This document shows, in pieces, positions 1-11,157 of a stretch of DNA of 64,000 nt (position 1 is its first letter; each line of letters opens with the position of its first letter). The stretch comes from Amoebophrya sp. A120 (lineage: Eukaryota > Sar > Dinophyceae > Syndiniales > Amoebophryaceae): assembly GCA_905178155.1 (NCBI GenBank), contig CAJINV010000002.1:8513224-8577223 (forward strand), written 5' to 3'. The notes under the pieces are model-generated. The model saw nothing but the letters and a program-made list of their open reading frames with translations. It did not search any database and was not told the DNA's origin. The translations under genes were made by a program, and so were the position numbers.

Positions 1-709
1 ACCCTTGTCGCGACGAAAAAATTAAAGCTACGACTACTATGCGCAGGTACAACCTTCGTTGGCACCAGCAGGAGCGGTCGTGCGTCAATACGAATATCAT
101 ATACGTTCGTGGCTGGACCTGGTAATTCTATTGGATGTATCTTGAATTTCAATACTTTCGTTGATTTTCATTTCAGGGTTGGTATCTTCGACGGACACTG
201 GGAGGTGTCTATGTGATGAGCCAAGATTGCATTCAACATATAAATTTATGTACACGCAGATCGCCGCGGCCGCTCTTTCACTTTTAACTTTTGCAGTCAT
301 AAGAATCAAAATTTCATTCGGCGTCATATCGTTTGCGCAGGCAAAATAAAATCGAAAACACCCGGAACGCCCTGGTGGGCCTCAAGCTACAGGTGCTACA
401 CTGAAGATGACTTGTCTGTTGGGTACATTTATATATCCGATGAGTACAACGCTTGTCCGGGATGAAAAAGCGTATGCTTTTTCTTGAGATGTATTCATAG
501 CCACGAACAAATCGGCGCGCTTCTACTTTATCAGTGATGTTCATGATGATATTCATTATTTTATGATGAGTCCACGGGTTGTAAGGAAAGTTTCACAGAC
601 ACAGATTTGCTGCTTTTGCGCGACACCACTGACGTCCTTTCCGTGCCTGTCACTCCTCCTCCTGCTGTAGTCCAAGTCCTAGTCACCTTGGTTGTTCTAC
701 TTCCATATT
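1..709. other. No gene recognised
   Basis: This stretch holds only short ORFs on both strands, with no recognisable domain or exon structure. It lies downstream of the first minus-strand gene, so it is probably 3' flanking or intergenic DNA. Confidence 0.5.
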
Positions 710-3700
710 TTACTCGTTACTTCTTGTTATCATTGTATGCTGCACCGGAGCGGTTTCGATTCCGAACGTTTCTCGTACCCCGTCATGGCGTTGCACCGAA
801 ATCAGCAGCTCAAACTCCAGAGGTGCGCACCACTGGTCGGGCTCGGGGTACGGAAATTGCGTCGTCGTGTCGGGTTCCTCTATGCTTTGCAAAAGTATCT
901 ATCGCACGCGTAACGTAAGCGTAGTGCAGTCATGCATGACAAATCTAAGTTTCTACCTCATCCATTATGACAATGGCAAACTGCATTTTTCTTCTTGGAA
1001 TTGGATGAAAGTTTTCATATAGTTAAGTATGATATCGATCATATCCAATTTGCAGCAGTACGATAGCGATAGTATTTTGCAGTGCATATCCTCCCACTGC
1101 AAGCGAATGGTGACGCGGGGACTCTCCTCGGGAAGAGGAAGACCTGCATAAGCCGAACTGCGCGGGAGCTTTGCAATAGCACCGGGAAAAATCCTCTCTG
1201 CAGCAGCACCCGCACCCCCGTGTGGTCTCCTGGCATCGGCAACCGCGGGAGCTTTGCCTGTCACGGCAAGATCCCTCTCTACTATTCCAGCAGCCTTACC
1301 ACGACTTTTAGCGGAGCTGACAAAACTTGCGAAGAACTGGACCCAGCCGATTTCCGGTTGCGCTTGAAACGACACATATTCGAGATCTAAATGGTCCAAA
1401 ATGTCCCGCGACAGGCCAGGAATTTTTGCTCTGTCTTTGGTACTGCTAGTGGAACTTTCCTGATGATTTTTTGGATCTGCAGGATGTTGAGCGTCCGAGG
1501 TTCTGCATCTGCCTGCACGCGGACACGAGGCGCAAGCGGACAGCGACGGCCCACTGTCCGCGAAATGAGTATCGGGCGGGCCATGATCGGTCGTTTCGTC
1601 TTCATTAAGTAGCCCCGTCATGCAGCTCCAGGACGAATTACGCCGCTCTTGCATTTTCATTCTCGCAGCACTAGACATATCGCCCTCATCACCGCCAGCA
1701 TCAGGCTGCTCCCGCGTGTGCGCCACGATGAACACTGTCTCTGGTATCAAGTACTGCGACCAGAGCGACGTGATGGGTCGCACGATGTCCGTTCCTTCGG
1801 CTGCTGTAGCGAGTCGCTCTTCCGCGTCTGCACTATTCGGGTTGCTGTTGATGCTGTCAACATGCATGTCATCTTGCGTGTGCTGCTGCTCGCGTAAGAA
1901 GTCTTGCTCCACTTCTTCAAGACCGTCACTAATGCTGCTTCTTCCATCCGCATTCGATACATCCGGCGACCGCCAATTGAACAACAGCGCAGATTCCCGG
2001 GAAACGGAGCTCTGCCCGGGGGCGAATTGCCCGTAGTCGCGCTCATAGGGCAGTAAGTCTTCGATCTCCAGAAATCGCTTGCTCCGACGCGCCCTCCTCG
2101 TCGTCTTCGTCTGCACCAACCGGGCGTCTTCCAGCTTTACAGTCTCAGAGAGGTCGAGGTCCATGATTCCCTTCAGCGACCCGTTGCGGGAATCCAGTGG
2201 GAGGGAAAAGTCGAAATTGGCGTCGAGTTCGACCAGGTTTTTCACCAGAAACTTCGCGATTTCCTCCTTCCGGTCGACGTGCGCCGGCGCTCCTGTGCTC
2301 GTGCTATCATACCCAAAGGACAACTGGTGAATCGCGTCATCGACCAGCGCATAGTGCGGGAGAAGGGCTGAGCTCTGGAAAAGCACACGGTAGACCTTAT
2401 CAAAAATGCTTTCGTACTTCGTTATCACAAGCTGCAGGGCTGGCAGCTGAACCGAGGAAGGAGCAGGCTGCTGCTGCGTTGACACCGCCGGAAAGGAAAG
2501 TGGCTGAAGACTCGTCGTGTACAGAGGACGCGACTCCGCATCTCTTTCGACATCTCCGAATAAGTGTTGTCCTCGCAGACTCGCAAGGAGCGATCTAGCT
2601 CTCATCTCAGACGCACATCTGGCAGCTCGGCCTTGCTCTTCCGCCCAGACGTTGCCTGCAAATACTGGGTGAGGAATCTTGTCGCCCACTCTCAAGATCA
2701 GCTGGGACTGCTCGATTGCTCGGCAAGAAGTTGGCATCGAAGCTGCTTCACCTCGAGGAGCAGGACCACTATCATCATTCGCTCGCCCGCTACCTGCGTC
2801 GCCTTCTCCTGCCGTTTCCGTGGTGCTCTCGCGGCAACAAATGAAGACTGGTCTGGTTTTGCGTCGTCGCGGGCGATCTAGTGATGCCCGCGAGGGATGT
2901 TGTTGAAGTCGATGGCGCAGACTGCGTTCCTGTGCAGCCTGTGCTGTTGGTCTCTTGGTACTAATACAACTACCAGTTCTACTTCTAGCTTGTTCAGATG
3001 AAGATGAAGAAGAGCGCGCCTCGGAATGACCTTGCTCAACATCTGCGCTCAAACCGATTCCACCCGCCCAAGGCGGAGACCCAGAGGACATCGAGGGTGG
3101 TCTAGGTCTAGCGTAAGGATCACTCTGCGTTTCGTGGCTGATGCGTTCGCTCAGGCAGCAACAGCACGGACAGCGGGAAACCGCAGCCAATTCAGGATCA
3201 TGGGCGGCCTCTGAGGGCTCATCTCGACGCTCCGTGTCTTTCCAGAGAATGGACGTCGCCTCGGTGCGGCGGGTCCCGGAAGATAAGAAGGTCAAAGACA
3301 AAGGTGGCTCCTGCACCAAGGAATGCTGGTGTGCTGCAGGACAAGAAGCTACGAACTGGTCATCATGATCTTGCTGCGTACGACCCAGAAAACGTTTGCG
3401 AGGTTTTTCTCCTGCATCTCCTTCACCTTCCCCCCGAGCCTGCTCTTTGCTATTTCCATAAGGAAGCACTGCGAGTTGAACCGCGTGGCCTTTTGGGCAC
3501 GCGACCGCCTTTCCTAGTTGGCGTAAATCCTCCTCCGTCAAAGTGTGACCGGGCCGGAACTGTACCGCGTCTATTTTCCTACCGCTCAACGTCAGTACCG
3601 GAACGGTAAGAGGTTGAGCATCATCATCGTTGAACATAGTACTAGCTGCACCCGCCTGACGAGGCACAACTTCTCCTCGTGCTGGTCCACAACGATCATC

Positions 3701-4216
3701 TTCATACTGCCTCGTCTCGGTACTGCACGTAGAGCTCGCTCCTGGTGCCCGACGAAGCTCTTGCATGCGCTGTATACCAATACCGGGCGCAGTCCAATCG
3801 GAAGCGGGAACACAAATATCGCCGTATTCGTAGCCATGATACGTGCCCGTATCGGGGCCCCGGCCGTACTTGTTCTCCGGTGGTTGCTCGCCCTCCTTGA
3901 AGAATAAAACATCCACGCGCTCGTGCTCCACAGAAGTCCGAGGGGTCAGCTCCGAAATAGTTTCCCTTCGGGTGAAAGATGAGAAGCCCATAGACGATGC
4001 CGGTGTGGTCGCGACAAGAAGCGCTGCTCTTAGCAGAAAAAGCAGCTTTGCCTTTACCGTGCGTTTGGGTTTGGTTTCTCTGACAACTCGCGGCTTTGGC
4101 CTTGTGACCGGGAGGGCAGTTCTTGCAGCTCTCTTCGGGCTACAACAGTTGGGCTGGATCATGCCCGCTGGGTTTCTGATCCTCTTCCTCGAGGACATCA
4201 TCCTAGTTTGTAACAT
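710..4216 (-). CDS. Putative signal-anchored or secreted protein, unknown function, two exons
   Basis: I do not recognise this protein. The exons I infer are 4216-1089 and 875-710, giving 1097 residues. Near residues 57-77 there is a hydrophobic stretch (LLFLLRAALLVATTPASS) after a basic N-terminus, which suggests a signal anchor or a signal peptide with a later true start. Most of the rest is charged and Ser/Arg/Glu-rich low complexity. A more folded part (around LTLSGRKIDAVQFRPGHTL) lies near residue 210. The long ORF would otherwise end in a non-conserved tail. Removing the TIR element at 881-1088 plus one 5-bp repeat joins WEE to PDTTTQFPYPEPDQWC and continues in frame for 55 codons. Exon lengths of 3128 and 166 nt sum to a multiple of three. 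The product is inferred; the gene itself is well supported by ORF length. Confidence 0.62.
881..1088. mobile_element. TIR element acting as an intron (gene at 710-4216), TSD TCCTC
   Basis: The 208-bp element starts TATGCTTTGCAAAA on the plus strand and ends in the complement of TATGCACTGCAAAA. It is flanked by TCCTC at 876-880 and 1089-1093. It contains GCATGACAAA at 934-943. Excision with one TCCTC copy keeps the host frame. No GT-AG pair is possible at the junction. Confidence 0.8.
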
Positions 4217-6454
4217 TTTTTCCGCTTACTTGTGATGAAATACGACTAAATTTTCTTATTTATAGTGTTACTTCGTGTTTGTTCTACTTCTTCTACATCA
4301 ACCAACAACTTGTTACAATCAGTGTGATGTCAGACATGAACATCATGGAAGATCACCATCTTCGAATACACAAAATTTTTAGACAGACAAAGCCAAAGGC
4401 CGCTGGGCTTCACTACGAATTAGACTAAAGATGATGTTGATGAGGTTCGAGACATGGAAGTTAAATTTGAGGAGGATGTATGAAATTTTTGTTATTGTAC
4501 ACATGGTACTAGAGTCTAAACATATGTCGTGAGTGTAAATCGGAATGGAACGTGAAAAAAAGTTCCCATCAAACACCACGAGGTTGAACTACTCCTGGGA
4601 GAGCTATGTATAATGTTGTCTTTGACTTTGTGTCCTCTTCATATGGATGCTTGTTGTCACTAAGTGAAAAAAATCGCTCATCTGAAAAGTTGGTGGAGGG
4701 CGTTGGATTATTCGGTATTCGACTTGCCTCTTTCGAGTTCGTGTTCGACTGGGATAACATTCGAAAGGAGCAAGAAAAGCAATAGAAGGCAAACAAAAGC
4801 ATGACGCCGGAAAAATAGATTTATGGATCAGCGGCAAGCGGGATGTAGTCGTTTTGCGCCTGTGTAAGAGTATGGGGCGCCAGGCGCCGTTAGCGCTTGC
4901 CGCCGTTATTAAATATCATCTTCCTTTCGATCTTTTCTTGAAGACAGCAAAGCATCGGCATTACTTTCGATCTCTTTGGATCTTTTACAGTCCGTGGTTG
5001 AAGATCGTTTGCGAGAGTATCCAGGGTCCATTGTTAGTACTAGTGATGAAGTGGGACAGAGACAGACGAGTAAACCTAAACTCACAAAAAAATGCAATAA
5101 TACCCGAGATGAGCTGGCAGCACTGCCCTTGCTGAAGAGGAAGACATACAGAGGCAACAAAACGGAAACAGGGAAATTCATATGCGACGATGACGAACAC
5201 GAACATCTTCCACACCATACTTAGCCATAGCCGCCCATGACGAGATCATCTAGTCTCAGTATTTTATTTCTATCTTACATGTATATCTACTTTCTGCTCA
5301 TAATCATACATAAACTCTTCAAGTAGTGTCTGTCTGTTCTCGTCGATTCTTGGCGGTCCATCTCGACGGTGTTAGTTCCTTGTTCTTCATCTTAGTCACA
5401 GTCACGATTGAAATAAATATTCATATGTGCTTTATCACCACGGCCACGCTTGCGGTACTAGTATTTTTTGTGGTAGTATTGTTGTTTGTTCTCCTTTTCA
5501 GTGCTCAATGGATTTTTTGAAAGTTCATTTTATCGTTGACGTTTTGCGTTCTTGTGAATGTGTCCTATCTTTTTATTGAGGGCTGCTTCGGATTTGAGTT
5601 TGGTAGGACGAAAAATCAAGATGAACTCGTAGAGCACGAGCTCTACGGGTTGCGGTGACCTCGAATACAACTTGAGCTAGAGCTTGACTTCAGCCTTTAA
5701 TCCGTAATATGAGTCATCTGCTAGTAATATCTTCGAATGTAATATAGAAGCGGAGCCACTTTGGAAACAATAGCAAACTTCTAAGCATCGTCGTTCATCT
5801 CAGTATGTCCTTCTTTTTTTTTGTGTATCTTTCAGAACCAAAAACTTTCGCTTTGTCCCCGCAAGATCCGTGCGTGACTGTGTCGGTTAGCGATACCAGA
5901 AATCAAAATAAGTGCTAGAAGAGTCACGACGTACTCCACTTACACTATTGATTCCTAAAAGGAAGGCGCCCCTGTCTTTTTTATATGTTTGCCATTCTAT
6001 CTACTTATCTTTTAGTGTGCTTCTCTATAGGTTTCATCCTGTTATCTTAGCCCGCCGGCACGGGACCCCGAGTGGGCGAGTTTGCCTATCATCTCCAGCA
6101 CGGGAAGATGTCTCCTTTCTAGCTCAGAGATAAATCGAGTTCTGTTGGGTTGCGGTTGGAGACCTTTTTAAAGTCCGTTTTCGATCCTCGCTTCAAACTG
6201 AAGCTGAGAGAACGGAAGCCATTCAGCGCTTTTTGTCAAGTACAAGTGCTTACTTCTTCCTTCCTATCAATATCATACAGGTTGTACGAACATCAAACAT
6301 TTTTTTTGTTGACAGTAAAAACGTATTTACATAAAGCGGCTCTCTGGTTGTTCATCAATGGTGCGGCTATAATTATCAAAGACACGTCACAGCGAAGGCA
6401 GCACGTTATCCTATATATATTCTTAGACCGAGTGCTAGCCACCTAGTTACTTTC
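4217..6454. other. Intergenic region, no gene recognised
   Basis: This 2.2-kb stretch is AT-rich with only short ORFs. A small perfect hairpin (CGTAGAGC-ACGA-GCTCTACG) occurs near 5630. I see no promoter, RNA gene or repeat that I can support. Confidence 0.5.
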
Positions 6455-8045
6455 CTAATGGGATATTTTTTTTCGCACCGTGGGCGACTTCATGGTGGGA
6501 CTCAACTCGTAGTCAAGCCCCGATAGCTGCTTCTTCATTCTTCCGCGCACCCCCTCTTCTTGAATACGATTAAATTTCGGGTCCAAACCCTTAGCAATTA
6601 GGTAGATTTCGCGCATCGGTACTTCTTTACGTTTACCATCAGCAATTCCAGTTTGTTTCAGCGCTCGCAGGACCGCTGCGTCTGAGGGATGCGATTCCCA
6701 TTCCGGGGAGTTGTGCGCCGGACTGTTTCCATGATTACTCAGCGTAGCTCGATCCATGTCATTCTCCTGACCAAGATCTCGGCTCCACCCAGAATTAATC
6801 TGGCTCTCTTGTCCCCGTCCTGATTCCGCGCCCTCCGTCGGCTCTCCTCCTCGCGTAGAGATGACTGCAGCATCTGTGTCGACGGTTGCTGCGGCTGCGC
6901 CCACCTGCTCAGCCTCGGCCGCGCGCGACGGTTCTGCCTGGGTCTGCCGGGTTGGAGAGCGAGGCGAAGTTCCCTGTCTGTGAAAGGAGCTGCGGGCTGG
7001 AGATCGGCTTGTCCGCGCGGACGAAGTCCTTCGTCCGTGGGCCTCCTCGCCAGAGCCGGCAGCCAAGCCCCCTGGTCCTCCGCCGGGCCAGGGGACAGAC
7101 TGCTCGGGCTCGCCAGTACTACTTTCATGAGACAAGACCGGCGGAACGCCGTAAATGCTGGTCAGACTCCGGAAGCCGCTGCTTGCAGGCCCGACACCGG
7201 CAGCTGTGCGTCGTGCGGGAGAGTAGGCCTCAGATCCGTTTCGTCCCACAGGGCTGCGGGCCCTGTTAGGAGACGAAAGCGATGAGCGCTGCTGCGGTGA
7301 TACTGAGGGGGAAGATGCGCATGCGCTTGCGTGCCACGGCGAGCAGGGAGACACAGTGCTAGCGACGTCCCCGTCCTCCTCGGGCGCAGTCTCCTCTTTG
7401 CCTACGCCTCCTTCATCCGTCAGCATCAGTGCCGCAAGGGCCGACTGCAGTTGTCCCGGTGTTGGTTCTTCGGCTCTTCCGTTCGCGCCGTCATCCTCCA
7501 CCAACTCAAAAGTCTCGCTTCGTCGAGTCGCCGCGCTGCCGGGACTCACTCTCTGATGTTGGCTCAGGACTGCAGCGAACCGCCTTGCTGCGTCCTGCTC
7601 TGCCTGCTTCTTCGTTGCAAATTGCGGGCCGAGCGGCACGTGGCGCGGGCCGGTGTAAGTTCTCTCAAGATCATCCGCGTCCAGCTCGAGCGTCAACATT
7701 GCTCGGAATGGTGGGTTGTTTGTTTCCGGTTGGCATTGGTAGACCAACGCGTTGCGTCGCAAGAACGCAGACCGAAACTCCTTCTGCAGAGCCTGCTGCA
7801 ACTTGCTCTTGCAGTCGCCAACGTAGAAACTCGGCAGTTTCTCGGTCTACCGTCTGTTCTTGCGGCGAATCGGCAGCGGCATTGACGCCGGCGATCGGAC
7901 TTTCACCGTCCCCCAACTCCATGGAATAATACAGAGTGTCGCGGCTCGACGTTGTATCTTCCAAATGCGCGCGCGTGCTGGCGGCGACCTGTACCGCCAT
8001 TGCTTCGGCGACAGCGAAAAAAAATATCAATAAAAAGAAAACCAT
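6455..8045 (-). CDS. Double-stranded RNA-binding-domain protein, frame break near the N-terminus
   Basis: The reading frame from about 7848 to 6455 starts with a likely dsRBD. KLQQALQKEFRSAF resembles helix 1, the following strands include FRAMLTLEL, and FATKKQAEQDAARRFAAVL resembles the lysine-rich loop and helix 2 that contact the RNA. The domain is followed by about 300 residues rich in Ser, Arg and Pro. A charged, apparently folded C-terminus follows (DAAVLRALKQTGIADGKRK onward). No ATG opens this frame before the domain. An overlapping frame upstream (8045 to about 7850) begins MVFFLLIFFFAVAEAMAVQV, which looks like a signal peptide or membrane anchor, and runs into the dsRBD region. The two frames may be joined by a 43-nt GT-AG intron (GTAGACC to TGCAAG), which closes the frame, or by a sequencing indel. 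A secretory leader on a dsRBD would be odd. Confidence 0.55.
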
Positions 8046-8893
8046 TCTCGCGTGCTGATGCTGAATCTAAAGAAATCTTCTACTTTGTATGTAGTGATGA
8101 AGTGCTACACGCGCAATGTGACTCAAGTTGATGTAGTTCTTACGAATAGAAGATGTCGCAGCTTGAGCCCCGAAGCTTACTGCTATCGCTTGAAATTCGT
8201 GAAAATAATAGATACGACACGACTTACAGCTTTTTTGGTGCTAAAGAAATTACTTATCGAAAGGAAATAAAGTGAAGGCTGCGCTTCTCGGAAAAAAATC
8301 CAATGCCAGCTTGTTCGTTGTGACCTCGGCCTGAAAAAAAATCAAATGAAAGCACACGACGATGAATAAATTTTCATTTGAAGTAAACGAACGCTCGCAG
8401 TTGCATCGTAAAGACCTTTCCACAGCGTACATAGATCTTTGAATGATCGCTTTGGCCATGATAGCTTGCATCTGACATCGACGATTCATTCGTTATCGTT
8501 TGGGGAAAAAGAACGAGTCAGTGGAGTCGTCTTGACCTTGATCGTATATTCTTTTTTCCTCAACGTCCACGTCAGCAATGATCACTTCCTGATAGATTCC
8601 GATCCGCTCAACGCTAGAAATAGATTTGGGGTCTTTCGTTTGGATCCCTCTCAGACAAGTCTCAATTGCATTGTTTTTCTGTTGCACTTACTTCGGTTGT
8701 GGCTAAAGTTGATCCAGATTCAGAGCCAGACAAGTCACGAGTAGGAGTACCAGACCACTCGCACTATCAAATTAATCATGTTGTGGCTCGCCGAGGACGA
8801 GGCCGAGGGGTTGAAAGATTGTCTCTTCCACTCCATCTTCTGTGTGATCCACGTCGATTAAATTCTCAACATTCATCACAGCTCGATTTTTTC
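8046..8893. other. Intergenic region, no gene recognised
   Basis: This is AT-rich DNA with short ORFs only. I see nothing I can name in it. Confidence 0.5.
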
Positions 8894-11047
8894 CTACAAG
8901 TCGAAGACTTGTTTCAATTTTCGGCTGCCATCGAGGTTTTTCTTTTTCACCGCGTAATAGTCGTTGATCAGGCCCGTTTGGAGATTTCCCTTCTCCAGTG
9001 TCTCCTTTACCAGTTCCTTCGGAATCATCCTCGCTTCCGCCTGGTATTTCCCGAAAATGCTCTTCTGATTGTGCTTGCCCACCTCGGTGGCCACCCCGAA
9101 TGCCGGGGGCCCCTCCTGCGTTTCGACGTCGCCGGAGCTGCTCGCCGTCCCGGTTAACAGCTGGGCGCGCTTCGCCCCGACGCGCCGGCCGTCGCCGACT
9201 TTCGACTTCGGTCCCATCAATTTCCACTCCAGAATGTCGCGCGCGAGCGGCCGCGGCCGGTCCTTCGCGTTTTGGCTCGACAGATAGTCTTTCGCGTCCG
9301 CCAGTAAGTTTTTGTCCACGTGCGACAGGTTCCCGCCCTGCACGCCGAACAGAATGCGGTCCTGCAGGCCGGAGTCGACGAACGTAGAATTCACGGATTC
9401 GCCATGGAAATTGCCGACCGTTCCGAAACTGTTCCCCGCGTCCTCGTAGTCGACCAGATTGACTGCGGGAAGGCTTGGCCCCTCTTCGAGCGAAAGGTTC
9501 TCGCCGGCGTTGATGTGGGGCAGCGACTGGTCCGTCGTGACCACCAATTCGTACATTTGGCAGGGCTTAAAGGGGTCCGGGCAGAACCCGTCGGTGAGCA
9601 CGGGCGAGCCGTCTTTTTTCTCAAAGTTCGAGTACGTCTTAAAGTTTTTGTAGGCTTTCAAAGCGGACTGCGTGTCGTAGAGGGTCTGCTTCTCCTTCTC
9701 GTCCAGCTCTACTGCGTCGCTTGGATCTACTCCGGTTGGCTGCTGCGCTTGGTTTACTCCACCAGATGTTTTCTTTTCCATTTTTTTCACAACTGCCGGC
9801 GGCACCGCGACGAGCGGGTGCGGTCGTCCTTTAAACGCTTGCGGTTTCTTCCCCGTAAACAGCTCCCCCACTTTCCGCAGCGCCTGGCCAGCGAGGGACT
9901 TTGCGTGTTCGGTGACTGATTTCTTGTGCGCCTCCACCTCGTTGACCTTCGCAAAATTCAGCAATTGCTTGTACTCCTCCTCGCTGCTGTAGCCGCAGAG
10001 CTTCGGCCACCGCAGGAGGCCATACTTCTCGCGGTCCGTCGCCCCCGTGACCCGATTTTTCACCACGCCCGGGAGCGCGCTGTGGCCCGTGTAGGGCGGG
10101 TTGTCCTCGGAGCGAAAGAGGTTCAGATGCGGGTGAAACCACCCGCGGATGGGCGGCATGGTTTCGGACAGGTATTTCGAGGGTTCCTTCAGCTGAAAAT
10201 CCGCGTCGTACAGGATCTGCTCCGGGTGGTAGTGGTTCCGCAGCCGGACGTGCACCTGTTGTACGGGCCTTTTGAATACGAGGAACGGGTGCAGGTACGT
10301 GGTGGAAAAAACACCGCTCTTTAATGTCTTGCCGCAGTCCGTGAACGCTTTGGCCTGGAACTTGGGGTCCGTCACGTTCGTGTACTCGACGAGATTCTGC
10401 TCCAAATACAGCGGCGTGGTGCCGCGGCCCCGGTACTGGAAGTACTTTTGGCCGTCGCGGGTGTCGAAGTCGGAGTGTAAGTCCTTGCTGAACAACTTGT
10501 TTGCGTTGTTCCCGTACAACTTGCGCCACTTCCGTTCCGTCTTCGAGTTCGGGTCGTACAGCGGTCGGCGCTTGTGCAGGATCGCATCCTCCATCTCGGT
10601 GCGGTCCGCGTTTTCCCGAGCCCAGTCAGCCACCTCCCGCCGCAGCTGTCGCGTTTTCGTCGCCATCATGGAGAGGTAAATGTTCCCCGCCATCAGGTCC
10701 CCCGCACTGTACATTTTGAACAGCGTCGGCAGACTCTCCACCTTCAACGCCGCAGCGGCCGCGTTGTAGGCACCTAACGCGTTTTCCGTCACTTCCTTCG
10801 GAATCAAGTTGCCCGGTTCGACCGGCGGCTCGTTCTGCAGGAGCCCCTTGGCGTTGCGCACCAGGGCCCGCGTCCCCTCCTTCGCGGTCTGCTTGAAAAG
10901 TTTGGCCGCGGTTTTTCCGGTGTCCAGCAACTCGCCGCCGACATGGTCGAGCTTCTTCTTCATTCGGTACAGGGCGAGGCCGAGGTATGCTGGCGAAATG
11001 GAGGAGTTCGAGAAAGGGCACAGCGACTGCTCGGTTGTGCGTGACAC
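8894..11047 (-). CDS. Unknown protein sharing a GGELLD helical motif with its upstream neighbour
   Basis: The ORF is 717 codons with strong coding character, but I do not recognise a family. The likely start is Met29 (MKKKLDHVGGELLDTGKTAA); the preceding residues could be intron read-through. The N-terminus has amphipathic helices. The middle (residues about 140-400) is rich in aromatic and basic residues (LYLEQNLVEYTNVTDPKFQ, RGWFHPHLNLFRSEDNPP) and looks globular. No signal peptide or membrane segment is evident. The GGELLDTG...TAAK motif also occurs, duplicated, in the protein encoded just upstream at 11158-12387. The two ORFs may be exons of one gene: a GT donor after PTREM near 11297 and an AG acceptor near 11034 would keep frame. 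They may equally be adjacent paralogues. Function is unknown. Confidence 0.6.
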   Translation of the reverse strand: MSRTTEQSLCPFSNSSISPAYLGLALYRMKKKLDHVGGELLDTGKTAAKLFKQTAKEGTRALVRNAKGLLQNEPPVEPGNLIPKEVTENALGAYNAAAAALKVESLPTLFKMYSAGDLMAGNIYLSMMATKTRQLRREVADWARENADRTEMEDAILHKRRPLYDPNSKTERKWRKLYGNNANKLFSKDLHSDFDTRDGQKYFQYRGRGTTPLYLEQNLVEYTNVTDPKFQAKAFTDCGKTLKSGVFSTTYLHPFLVFKRPVQQVHVRLRNHYHPEQILYDADFQLKEPSKYLSETMPPIRGWFHPHLNLFRSEDNPPYTGHSALPGVVKNRVTGATDREKYGLLRWPKLCGYSSEEEYKQLLNFAKVNEVEAHKKSVTEHAKSLAGQALRKVGELFTGKKPQAFKGRPHPLVAVPPAVVKKMEKKTSGGVNQAQQPTGVDPSDAVELDEKEKQTLYDTQSALKAYKNFKTYSNFEKKDGSPVLTDGFCPDPFKPCQMYELVVTTDQSLPHINAGENLSLEEGPSLPAVNLVDYEDAGNSFGTVGNFHGESVNSTFVDSGLQDRILFGVQGGNLSHVDKNLLADAKDYLSSQNAKDRPRPLARDILEWKLMGPKSKVGDGRRVGAKRAQLLTGTASSSGDVETQEGPPAFGVATEVGKHNQKSIFGKYQAEARMIPKELVKETLEKGNLQTGLINDYYAVKKKNLDGSRKLKQVFDL

Positions 11048-11157
11048 ATATCAAGAACCGTGCGCCAAGCATGTCGCACAGAAGAATTGGCGCAGGCCTA
11101 ACAAGCCTATGCATTGTTGCCGTTGCGTAAGCCTATGCATTCGCGTAGCAACTAGAA

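Noticed and set aside
5630-5660. Perfect 8-bp hairpin as a terminator
   Set aside because: It is isolated, lacks a following T-run and bacterial-type terminators are not expected in a eukaryotic genome.
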